This document shows positions 33,694 to 46,332 of a stretch of 64,000 nt of DNA, in pieces. The position numbers and the translations under genes are program-made. Every line of letters starts with the position of its first letter. Position 1 is the first letter of the stretch. The notes beneath the pieces were generated by a model, which saw only the letters and a program-made list of their open reading frames with translations, ran no database searches and was not told the DNA's origin. The DNA is taken from contig NZ_JASTWJ010000001.1 in assembly GCF_030499515.1 (NCBI RefSeq), positions 5,560,001 to 5,624,000 on the forward strand. Reading direction: 5' to 3'. Origin of the DNA: Streptomyces sp. DT2A-34. GTDB lineage: Bacteria; Actinomycetota; Actinomycetes; Streptomycetales; Streptomycetaceae.

Positions 33694-34517
33694 CCGCCGT
33701 AGACCTGACCGTCCCGGCCACCCGCGGCCGCCTGTACTGGACCCTCGCCGACGTCTGGAACATCGTCCGCCGCGGCCTGACCCACTACCAGCGCCAACCG
33801 GTCAACATCGCCTGGCAGTTGGGCTTCCCGATCCTGTCCGTGCTGCTCTACGGCTATGTCTTCGGCAGCGCGATGAAGGTGCCCGGCGGCGGGGACTACA
33901 AGGACTTCCTGATGCCGGGCATGTTCGTGATGACGATGGCGTTCGGCTTCATCAACACCGCCACGCTCGTCGTCTACGACTCCACGAAGGGTGTCATCGA
34001 CCGTTTCCGCTCCATGCCGATGGCCTCCTCCGCGGTGGTCGCCGGACGCGGGATCACCGATCTGCTCACCGCCTGCGCGGAGTTGGCGATCATGATGCTG
34101 ACGGCCTTCGCGATGGGCTGGCGCCCGGACGGCGGCCTCGGCTTCCTGGGCGCCTTCGGGCTGCTGCTGTGGCTGCGGTTCGCGCTGATCTGGATCGGGG
34201 TGTGGCTGGGCCTGCTGGTCCCCAACCCGGAGGCCGCGGGCGGTCTGTTCGCCGTCGCCTTCCCGCTCACGATGATCTCCAGCATCTTCGTCGCGCCGCA
34301 GCTGATGCCCGACTGGCTCGGCTGGGTGGCGGCCTGGAACCCGATCTCCTCCACGGCCGCGGCCACTCGTGAGCTGTTCGGGGTGCCGGGCGCGGCTGTG
34401 GCCGGGGACTCCTGGGTCGAGCAGCACGCGCTGCTGATGGCGGGGGTGTGGCCGGTGATCCTGACGGCGATCTTCCTGCCGCTCGCGGTGCGCAGGTTCC
34501 AGAAACTGAGCCGGTGA
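33690..34517 (+). CDS. ABC-2 type permease, DrrB-like
   Basis: 275 residues with six membrane spans of the ABC-2 family. A soluble N-terminus ([20 protein letters not shown]) leads to [16 protein letters not shown]; the diagnostic loop [27 protein letters not shown] follows, and [16 protein letters not shown] near the C-terminus is typical of DrrB. It starts at ATG 33690 within the TGA of drrA, so the two are translationally coupled. A MITE begins 4 bp after its stop codon. Confidence 0.92.
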   Translation: MTAVDLTVPATRGRLYWTLADVWNIVRRGLTHYQRQPVNIAWQLGFPILSVLLYGYVFGSAMKVPGGGDYKDFLMPGMFVMTMAFGFINTATLVVYDSTKGVIDRFRSMPMASSAVVAGRGITDLLTACAELAIMMLTAFAMGWRPDGGLGFLGAFGLLLWLRFALIWIGVWLGLLVPNPEAAGGLFAVAFPLTMISSIFVAPQLMPDWLGWVAAWNPISSTAAATRELFGVPGAAVAGDSWVEQHALLMAGVWPVILTAIFLPLAVRRFQKLSR

Positions 34518-34521
34518 CGCC

Positions 34522-34721
34522 CTAGGCCCTGTCGTCAAATTCCCGCCTGCCGCGCGACGCCATGCACGCTCCCCCAGAGGGGGCACCCCCACTCGCCGCA
34601 CCGCGCGAAAGCCCAAGTAGCTCCGCTACGAGGGCTTCCGCGCGGCACGCCGAGAGCACGCACCTGACGCCGCGCGGCCCGCCCTTCGGGCGGACGACGG
34701 GAATTTGACGACAGGCCCTAG
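34522..34721. mobile_element. MITE of about 200 bp with 24-bp terminal inverted repeats and CTAG target duplication
   Basis: The first 24 bp (34522-34545) and last 24 bp (34698-34721) are inverted repeats with one mismatch (CTAGG(C/G)CCTGTCG...), each beginning with CTAG, which is likely the duplicated target. The interior has no coding capacity but holds stem-loops (CCCCCAGAGGGGG and a GCCC...GGGC hairpin). The shared end CTAGGGCCTGT links it to the IS5-type remnant at 54.6 kb, so an IS5-family transposase could have moved it. Confidence 0.85.
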
Positions 34722-36350
<1,629 letters not shown>

Positions 36351-36412
36351 GAGAAGCGACGTGGGAGAAGGCGCCCGGTGTGCGCCGGGCGCCTGCCCCT
36401 GGGCCCGGGTTC

Positions 36413-37453
36413 TCAGAACAAGGAGTCCCACAGTTCGAGGATCGCGGGGAACATGGCGCACAGCTGTGCCGCGCGGTGGAGCAGCGGCCAGTGGGCTCTG
36501 CTGAGGGCGTTCAGGCCGGTGAGGCTCTCGATGCGGCCGGTGCGGTGCCGGACCGTCTTCTCGTGGATGTTGAGGGCGGCGGCGACAGCACGGACGGATC
36601 CGTCGTGCCGGTCCAGGGACCGCAGGGTTTCCAGCAGAGAGGTCCGTTGGCCCTCCGGGAGCCGCAGGATGGGGCCGATGACCTCTTCGACGTAGTCACT
36701 GACGTAGTCGACCTGCTGGTTCGCGAGCATGCGGTGCCACAGCAGCCTCTTGGCGTCGATGACCCGGTCGTCCTGGTCGATCGAGTCGCCGAGGGGGAGG
36801 ACCTCGCAGGTCGCGGTGTAACGGGCCGGTGCCTCCTCGAAGGTGACGGCCCGGGTGTACACGGTGGTGGAGGTGACGGTCCTGCGCAGCCACTTGGTGA
36901 AGGCAACGATGTCGCCGGCGGGGCACAACAGCAGTGTGCGTGGCTCCGGAGCCGGGATCGGGGCGGCTATCACCTCGACGGACCGGCCGATCCGGAGAGT
37001 CGTGGCCTCGGTGTGCTCCAAGAGGTGGCCGCGGGTCACGGCGATGGACGCGGGGAAGAACGAGTCCAGCTCGCTCTCCAGGACCAGCTTGGTCAGGTAG
37101 GAGCGCCGCCATGACTGGGTCGGCTCGGTGATGAGGGTGCACAGGGCGTCGATCGGCCGATGATGCCCGCCACCGTCGTGACGGGCGCGGCGGTGTTCCG
37201 CATACCCGTCCGCGATGAGGCCGACCATCTCCTCGCTGATGTCCAGCAGCCGCTTCCCGTGGTGCTCCAGCCTGGTCATCACCGGCCCGGAGAAGCCGCT
37301 CTCGTCCATGGAGCGGAGGGCTTCGCTGTGCCCGAGGAGCAGCGTGCTGTGGAGGACGACCAGGGTCGGTGGGCGCCCACCGGACGCGGCGATCGTCTCC
37401 CCGACTCCGTGGAGCTCATGGCGTTCCCGGTCATGGAGCGGCCGTTCCTGCAT
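36413..37453 (-). CDS. PucR-type helix-turn-helix transcriptional regulator
   Basis: About 346 residues. The C-terminal HTH reads SLLETLRSLDRHDGSVRAVAAALNIHEKTVRHRTGRIESLTGL, the PucR/CdaR-type DNA-binding domain. The rest is a helical sensor region with no clear domain, ending in AMFPAILELWDSLF. The start is uncertain: ATG 37451-37453 is the last good in-frame candidate before the sequence loses coding character. It diverges from a truncated ketoacyl-synthase gene, with a GTCGACCG palindrome between them. It may once have controlled a biosynthetic locus. Confidence 0.7.
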   Translation of the reverse strand: MQERPLHDRERHELHGVGETIAASGGRPPTLVVLHSTLLLGHSEALRSMDESGFSGPVMTRLEHHGKRLLDISEEMVGLIADGYAEHRRARHDGGGHHRPIDALCTLITEPTQSWRRSYLTKLVLESELDSFFPASIAVTRGHLLEHTEATTLRIGRSVEVIAAPIPAPEPRTLLLCPAGDIVAFTKWLRRTVTSTTVYTRAVTFEEAPARYTATCEVLPLGDSIDQDDRVIDAKRLLWHRMLANQQVDYVSDYVEEVIGPILRLPEGQRTSLLETLRSLDRHDGSVRAVAAALNIHEKTVRHRTGRIESLTGLNALSRAHWPLLHRAAQLCAMFPAILELWDSLF

Positions 37454-37526
37454 ACACCGGTCTGGGCATCGGTGATATTGCTCGTGGCTCTTCCCCGCGG
37501 CGAGGCTGAAGCACGTCGAACAACAC

Positions 37527-37548
37527 GTCGACCGGCGCATCGGTCGAC
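37527..37548. promoter_or_regulatory. Palindrome GTCGACCG-GCGCAT-CGGTCGAC
   Basis: Perfect 8-bp inverted repeat with a 6-bp centre, between the PucR-type regulator and the ketosynthase remnant. It is a plausible operator for the regulator. Confidence 0.45.
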
Positions 37549-37603
37549 ACGAGGAACGACGAACGGGGAGACGTGCCGAGATGATCACTTGCCAGGTGCA
37601 TCG

Positions 37604-38371
37604 ATGAGCGCATCGATGAGCGCACAGACACGACGGACGGCGACGGGGCCGCGGATCCTGGCGTTCGGCCACTACCAGCCCGAGCGGGTGGTCACCAACG
37701 AGGAACTCGCCGCCCGGGTGGACACCAGCGACGAGTGGATCCGCAGCCGCGTCGGGGTCGCCCGCCGGCACATCGCGGCTCCGCAGGAGTCGGTGACGGA
37801 CATGGCCGTCCACGCCGGAGCGAAGGCACTGGCCGCCAGTGGACTGCCGTCCGACGAGATCGACCTGGTGGTCGTGGCGACCTGCACCCAGGAGACCCAG
37901 ATCCCGGTCGCGGCGCCCGGCGTCGCACACCGGCTGGGCATCGAGGCGCCCGGGGCCTACGACATCAACGCGGGCTGCGCCGGGTTCTCCTACGCGCTGG
38001 CCGGTGTCGCCGACGCGCTGCGCGCGGGGTCCGCCCGGGGCGCGCTGGTGATCGGCTCGGACAAGATGTCGGCCTGGGTGGACCCGTCGGACCGGTCGAC
38101 CTGCGTGATCTTCGCGGACGCCGCCGGCGCCGCAGTGCTGGTCGGACGGGGCGCCCGCGACGGAGGGCTCGGACGGGGCGCCCGCGACGGGCGCCGCCGA
38201 CGAGCGCCCCGGACAATGTCACGGATACCCAGACTCGACCGGCCCGGAATTTGCATCCGACGTAAATCCCGCAGGTCAGGCCCTATGCGCCCCTCATCTT
38301 TCCAGCGGGCACGGAAGGCTGCGGAGCTCATGACTCGGGTCGCACATCACCACGGCCAGGGACAGGTATGA
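37604..38371 (+). pseudogene. Truncated 3-oxoacyl-ACP synthase III (FabH-like)
   Basis: About the first 185 residues match ketoacyl synthase III: HYQPERVVTNEELAARVDTSDEWI, then the active-site Cys in YDINAGCAGFSYAL, then DPSDRSTCVIFADAAGAAVLV. After that the frame runs into a 22-bp direct repeat and unrelated Arg-rich sequence. The C-terminal half with the catalytic His and Asn is missing, so the product cannot be active. Two adjacent ATGs (37604 and 37616) lie in a GCATCGATGAGC tandem repeat. It is probably the remnant of a lost biosynthetic cluster. Confidence 0.8.
38142..38190. repeat. 22-bp perfect direct repeat at the ketosynthase breakpoint
   Basis: 38142-38163 and 38169-38190 are identical and 27 bp apart. 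They sit exactly where the FabH-like reading frame loses similarity, so they mark a rearrangement or slippage site. Confidence 0.7.
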
Positions 38372-38764
38372 AGGGTGTTCGAGGTAGAAGCCGAGTGACA
38401 CGTCGCTGCCTGATGCCAGCCGCTCGCCGGCGGAGGTCACGAGGCCGGTGAGGTGACGGACCTCGCGCTGGGCCGGGGAAGCGAACCGGGGCGCGTACTC
38501 GGTCAACCGGTCACTGAGCCATGCCGCCGCCGCCCAGGGGTCCGGCCATGTGCCACGGACCAGCGAGCGTGGTTTGACGAGCCAGTACGCCGTTTCCAGC
38601 GGTGGCAGATCCGAGGTGGGGAACGCTGCGGCGACCTCGCGGTATCGCTGGACCAGTTCCGGTCGGCTATCTGCCGGCGGCGGCTCGGGGTGGGGCGGCC
38701 GCCGCAGTGCCTCCTGGTCGAAGCGGGCCTTTGGGCCGGTCCACAGGTAGCCGTGGTGGTGCAC
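38294..38764 (-). CDS. Hypothetical protein, partner of the DUF397-like gene
   Basis: About 156 residues from GTG 38764 (GGGA upstream). Pro-rich N-terminal part (GYLWTGPKARFDQEALRRPP), then helical and Trp/Tyr-rich segments (PPLETAYWLVKPRSLVRGTW, AAAAWLSDRLTEYAPRF, VSLGFYLEHPSYLSLAVVMC). The family is not recognised. It follows the DUF397-like gene on the same strand, with a hairpin (9-bp stem, AGCCGGTCC/GGACCGGCT at 38805-38844) in the ~95-bp gap that could attenuate it. The start is uncertain because no strong ribosome-binding site is present. Confidence 0.5.
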   Translation of the reverse strand: MHHHGYLWTGPKARFDQEALRRPPHPEPPPADSRPELVQRYREVAAAFPTSDLPPLETAYWLVKPRSLVRGTWPDPWAAAAWLSDRLTEYAPRFASPAQREVRHLTGLVTSAGERLASGSDVSLGFYLEHPSYLSLAVVMCDPSHELRSLPCPLER

Positions 38765-38804
38765 GGGTTGTCCCGTTCGGGTTCGGTGTCGACGTGTGCG
38801 AGTC

Positions 38805-38844
38805 AGCCGGTCCCGGTCGTGGCTGCCCCGAACCAGGACCGGCT
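38805..38844. promoter_or_regulatory. Hairpin between the DUF397-like gene and its downstream partner
   Basis: AGCCGGTCC at 38805-38813 pairs with GGACCGGCT at 38836-38844. It could act as an intercistronic attenuator or processing site. Structure seen, function inferred. Confidence 0.35.
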
Positions 38845-38858
38845 GTGGGAGGGGTGTC

Positions 38859-39083
38859 TCAGACGGACAGGCCGAAGCGCGCGGGGTCGATGCCGGCCAC
38901 GGCCAGTTCCTCCGTGGAGAAGCGGAGGGGCTGTGCGTCCGGCCGTTTGCTGTCACCGAGCGCCCAGGCGTCGTCGCCGATCCGGGCAAGGGTCACGCAC
39001 CCCTCGCTGCAGGGGCCTCCGCAAGCCTTCACGAATGAGGCGTCGTTGATGTCGAGTGCGTACAGGTCGTTTTCGTTCAGCAT
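38859..39083 (-). CDS. DUF397-like small protein
   Basis: 74 residues. DASFVKACGGPCSEGCVTLA followed by ALGDSKRPDAQPLRFSTEEL fits the DUF397 pattern (Cys-Val motif, then DSKxPD and a C-terminal amphipathic helix). It has an unusual N-terminal extension (MLNENDLYALDIN) and three clustered cysteines. A GGAAGG ribosome-binding site precedes the ATG at 39081-39083. Unlike the usual loci, no HTH/DUF5753 gene adjoins it on the same strand; an unknown protein follows instead. Confidence 0.7.
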   Translation of the reverse strand: MLNENDLYALDINDASFVKACGGPCSEGCVTLARIGDDAWALGDSKRPDAQPLRFSTEELAVAGIDPARFGLSV

Positions 39084-39134
39084 TGCTGCACCTTCCTGTT
39101 CGAGGGGGGAGTGGGGCGGGCGTCGGCGCCCGGC

Positions 39135-39285
39135 CTAGGGCTTTTCGTGCACGCCAGAGCCGTGATCCCGGATTTCCGTGGCGTGGCGCGCGGCCTGCGG
39201 GATGTCACCGGACTGCTTGCAGGCGAGCAGCTGGCGCCAGTTCGCGGCACCACGCGTCGACGCCGCTGGGCAACTGCGTTGTCAT
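39135..39285 (-). pseudogene. Small gene with a probable +1 frameshift
   Basis: ATG 39283-39285 has an excellent GGGGAGG site. It reads MTTQLPSGVDAWCRE and then stops after 23 codons. Removing one G near 39246 joins it to NWRQLLACKQSGDIPQAARH through HGSGVHEKP-stop at 39135, a coherent peptide of about 49 residues. Read as a small gene with one extra base. Function unknown; either frame might be translated. Confidence 0.4.
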
Positions 39286-39461
39286 GGGGCGCCTCCCCGG
39301 GTTGGTGTGGCTTCGGGGATGACCGTAGGTGGGTCGAAGAGAGCAACGGGAGAATATTCGCCGTTATTCTCGTGCGGTCACTCTGGATGCATGGGCATTC
39401 ACTCAGAGAGAGCGGCAGGCTGGGTCCGCAACATCGTCGAGAGCCAAGGGAGTTGTCGTTC
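39286..39461. other. Divergent promoter region upstream of the DUF6879 gene
   Basis: About 175 bp with lower GC than its surroundings (for example GAGAATATTCGCCGTTATTCT). It probably holds promoters for both the small minus-strand gene and the DUF6879 gene. No precise element can be assigned. Confidence 0.35.
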
Positions 39462-40229
39462 ATGGCGCGTAGGTTGCGGTTCAACGGGACGGGCAGCGAC
39501 GTCGGCGGGTGCCCGTCCCTGCACGAGGACTTGGACAGCGGGGAGATCATCGTGCATGGGCCTCCGCTCACCGACGACGGAGATGTGGCGCAGCTTCAGC
39601 ACCTCTCGGATGGAGAGGTTGCGGTCGTGGTACCTCGTGAACTGCTAGTGGACTGGGCGCCGAAGGAGGCGACTCGGCAGGTGCGGACGATCGATCTGGA
39701 CGAGTTCGGCGACTTGTTCGGCAAGTTCGAGCACACGGCATGGCGCTTGGAGACCCGTCGGCGGTACGCGAGTGACGAGGCAAGCGACCGCTGGGACGCG
39801 TTCATCGAGGCCGGCAGCGTCGTGGAGGACTGGCCGGAAGGCTCGCCGGCCAAGGCGTTCCGCGACACGATCCGTGCGCAGACCGCACAGGGAAAGCGTG
39901 TCGAGCGGGTGCGGCTCGTGGACCAGCCTGCCACGACCGGCCAGCGCTACCTCCTCGATGGTGCCAGGTGGAACATCGCGACCGGTGAGGACATCCGCAA
40001 CATGTGGCGTGCCGACGCGGAACGACTCCGCCTGCCCGCCGAGGACTTCTGGCTGTTCGACAGCCGCCTCATCGCGCTTCTCCGGTTCGATGACGACGAC
40101 CAGCTCACCCACGTCGACCTCATCACGGAACCGGCAGAGGTGGTGCGTTGCGCCGTGATCCGGGATGCTGCTTGGCACCACGCCGTACCGTGGAAGCAGT
40201 TCACGGCGGAGATGCACGGCGACGCGTAG
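39462..40229 (+). CDS. DUF6879-type protein
   Basis: 255 residues. A short N-terminal domain (RFNGTGSDVGGCPSLHEDL through GEVAVVVPRELLVDW) leads into the DUF6879 core (LDEFGDLFGKFEHTAWRLETR, GKRVERVRLVDQPATTGQRY, NMWRADAERLRLPAEDFWLFDS, DAAWHHAVPW). These proteins occur beside HTH/DUF5753 regulators in Streptomyces, as here: the regulator gene starts 18 bp downstream, in the same direction. Function unknown; a partner or target of the regulator is likely. AAGGGAG at 39446-39452 supports ATG 39462. Confidence 0.78.
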   Translation: MARRLRFNGTGSDVGGCPSLHEDLDSGEIIVHGPPLTDDGDVAQLQHLSDGEVAVVVPRELLVDWAPKEATRQVRTIDLDEFGDLFGKFEHTAWRLETRRRYASDEASDRWDAFIEAGSVVEDWPEGSPAKAFRDTIRAQTAQGKRVERVRLVDQPATTGQRYLLDGARWNIATGEDIRNMWRADAERLRLPAEDFWLFDSRLIALLRFDDDDQLTHVDLITEPAEVVRCAVIRDAAWHHAVPWKQFTAEMHGDA

Positions 40230-40247
40230 GAGCATGAACGGGTACCG

Positions 40248-41096
40248 GTGAGCACGGACTATCAGAGGGCGCGCGCGGAACTGGGCCGCAGGCTTCGGGA
40301 GCTGCGCGTCGAGAGCCCCGATGGCCGGCTCACCGGTACCGAACTGGCCCAGCGGCTGGGGTGGCCGCAGTCGAAGGTCAGCAAGCTGGAGAAAGGTAGA
40401 CAGACCCCCACGGACGACGACCTTCGAGCATGGACCGAGGCCGTGGGGCAGCCTGCCGTGTTCCCGGAACTGCGTGCCCGTCTGAAGGGCTTCGAGAGCC
40501 ACATCCGCTCCTGGCGGCGACAGCTCGCGGAAGGCCACGGGCCGGTCCAGGAGACCTGGAACACTCTCGTCTCCGAGGCCCAGGCCATGCACATGTTGAG
40601 CAACGCCGCTATCAGCGGAATGCTCCAGACAGCCGATTACGCTCGGTACGTCTTCGAGGGTCACTCCGCACTCCAGAATGCGCCACGGGACACGGAAGCC
40701 GCGGTGCGAGCCCGCATGAAACGGCAGGAGTGGCTGTACCGGCCGGGCAAACGGTTGAATTTGCTCATGCACGAGAGCGTGCTGTGGGCTCGCATCTGCC
40801 CACCGGAGGTACTGGTGGCCCAACTCGATCGCCTGCTCGGCGTGGTGGGCATGGACACCGTGCGCATGGGAATCCTGCCGCTGGATACCAACCTGTCCCT
40901 GGCGCTCGGTAACTCCTTCTGCATGCTGGACGACCGGCTGGTCGTCGTCGAGGACTGGCACGCCGAACTCTGGCTCGACGACGCCGAAACGATCGCTCTC
41001 TACCGTCGCGTCTGGGACACCTTCGCCGAGTCGGCCGTCTACGGCGCCGACGCCCAGCAGGTGATCGCCCGCGTCCGCCGCAGCATCAAGCTCTGA
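40248..41096 (+). CDS. HTH/DUF5753 (Scr1-type) transcriptional regulator, intact
   Basis: 282 residues. The XRE HTH is LTGTELAQRLGWPQSKVSKLEKGRQTPTDDDLRAW (residues ~27-62); the rest is a DUF5753 domain (GMLQTADYARYVFEG, RPGKRLNLLMHESVLWARI, VRMGILPLDTNLSLALGNSF). It is the only complete regulator of this type in the window. Probably cotranscribed with the DUF6879 gene upstream. GTG 40248 lacks a strong ribosome-binding site at ideal distance (AGGAG at 40227-40231), so translational coupling to the upstream gene is likely. Confidence 0.85.
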   Translation: MSTDYQRARAELGRRLRELRVESPDGRLTGTELAQRLGWPQSKVSKLEKGRQTPTDDDLRAWTEAVGQPAVFPELRARLKGFESHIRSWRRQLAEGHGPVQETWNTLVSEAQAMHMLSNAAISGMLQTADYARYVFEGHSALQNAPRDTEAAVRARMKRQEWLYRPGKRLNLLMHESVLWARICPPEVLVAQLDRLLGVVGMDTVRMGILPLDTNLSLALGNSFCMLDDRLVVVEDWHAELWLDDAETIALYRRVWDTFAESAVYGADAQQVIARVRRSIKL

Positions 41097-41232
41097 GGAC
41101 GTACGGCCGTACCACGTCGTCGGAGGTCTCCCAGAGCGGCCCCTGCGAGGGGAGGGCGGCCGACCAGCACTCCTCGTCCTGCGGAAACGGCAAGCGATAG
41201 CCGGCCGCGCGGGAACGCTCGGCCCAGTTGGG
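41086..41232 (-). pseudogene. C-terminal fragment of an unidentified protein
   Basis: In the minus strand the frame ending at 41086 reads FPNWAERSRAAGYRLPFPQD and then EECWSAALPSQGPLWETSDD and VVRPYVLRA-stop. The codon use is sensible and the segment reads like the tail of a real protein. Its upstream continuation turns into the antisense of the DUF5753 fragment at about 41232, so it was cut there. The family is not recognised. Confidence 0.35.
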
Positions 41233-41239
41233 GAAGGTG

Positions 41240-41650
41240 CGCGAGAGTCGGCAGGCCAAGATCGAGGAGGGTGGGGCGACGTACTCCGCCATCCTCTGGG
41301 AATCGGTCATCGCACACCCGTTGGTGAGCGTCGAGATCCATCGGGAGCAGCTGGCCGCAATCCTTGAGGTCGGCAAGCGGAAGAACGTCACCGTGCGAGT
41401 GCTGCCGTACAGCGCAGGCGTACTGGGAGCCGTGACGTCCGACTTCTCCGCCTTCAGCTTCGACTCCGAGCCGGTGGTCGAAGCGGTGAGCCTGGAGAAC
41501 CTGAGAGGGGCATCGGTCCTCGAAAACCCCGAAGACCTCACCGCTTACGCCAATATGTACGACCTACTACGATCGTCGGCACTGGCACCGGAGGCGAGCG
41601 CGAAGCTCATCCGGGGCATACTGCGGAGCTTGAAGGAAGACGCATCGTGA
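41240..41650 (+). pseudogene. DUF5753 fragment of an HTH regulator (N-terminal HTH lost)
   Basis: About 135 residues (GGATYSAILWESVIAHPLVS, EQLAAILEVGKRKNVTVRVL, DFSAFSFDSEPVVEAVSLEN) match the C-terminal DUF5753 region, ending normally at 41650 with a GTGA overlap into DUF397. The HTH-coding half is missing upstream, where another gene fragment on the opposite strand abuts it. A short product from TTG 41228 could still be made, but it could not bind DNA. Confidence 0.7.
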
Positions 41651-41826
41651 CCGAGGTTGTAAGCCCCTTCTGGAAGTCGTCGTACTCCCAGCCGGAGACC
41701 AACTGCGTCGAGGTCGCCGACACCACCCCCGGCGGCCGAGCCGTCCGCGACAGCAAGCAGCAGGACGGTCCCCTGCTCACCGTCTCCCGCGACAGCTGGC
41801 AGGCCTTCGTCCGGCAGCTCGCGTAG
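41647..41826 (+). CDS. DUF397 domain protein
   Basis: 59 residues: SPFWKSSYSQPETNCVEVAD, then GRAVRDSKQQDGPLLTVSRDSWQAFVRQL. This is a complete DUF397 domain. GTG 41647 overlaps the TGA of the headless DUF5753 frame by 4 bp, the usual coupling. Its cognate regulator is broken, but an intact one lies 0.55 kb upstream. Confidence 0.82.
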   Translation: MTEVVSPFWKSSYSQPETNCVEVADTTPGGRAVRDSKQQDGPLLTVSRDSWQAFVRQLA

Positions 41827-41898
41827 GCGCACAGCGCACACGAAGGGCGCCCTGCGGACCATCGCAGGGCGCCCTTCGCTGTCGTACGGGTGTCGAGG

Positions 41899-46159
<4,261 letters not shown>

Positions 46160-46169
46160 CGGTGGTGAT

Positions 46170-46243
46170 GTGGTGCGCGCCCGGTGGTGGGCGCCCATGT
46201 GGTGGGCGTCCATATGGTGTGCATCCATGTGGTGCGCGTCCAT
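46170..46243. repeat. Tandem repeat, 15-bp unit, about five copies
   Basis: Units of the form GTGGTGGGCGTCCAT at 46184-46198, 46199-46213, 46214-46228 and 46229-46243, plus a 14-bp partial copy at 46170-46183. Copies differ at 1-4 positions. It lies between the FAD/Fe-S gene and femX; the minus strand reads as repeated MDAHH. Confidence 0.85.
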
Positions 46244-46278
46244 GACGTCCCGGCAGAAGGTGGCTTCATAGGCTGGCC

Positions 46279-46326
46279 CCACCCGGCCGCCCACAAGGGG
46301 CCACACCCGGCCGCCCACAAGGAGCC
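46279..46326. repeat. Direct repeat of about 24 bp containing the femX ribosome-binding site
   Basis: ACCCGGCCGCCCACAAGG(G/A)GCC occurs twice in tandem. The second copy supplies the AAGGAG that precedes the GTG start; the first has AAGGGG but no start codon after it. Confidence 0.6.
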
Positions 46327-46332
46327 CCGCCC

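Noticed and set aside
36413..37930. 505-codon version of the PucR-type regulator
   Set aside because: The first ~160 codons are antisense of the ketosynthase gene and lack protein character; a start near 37453 is more likely.
38859..39083. Lanthipeptide or other RiPP precursor
   Set aside because: The leader-like N-terminus and Cys cluster were tempting, but the DSKRPD and helix pattern fits DUF397 and no modifying enzyme was recognised next to it.
46170..46243. Possible CRISPR array
   Set aside because: Units are 15 bp, directly adjacent and without spacers, so it is a minisatellite.
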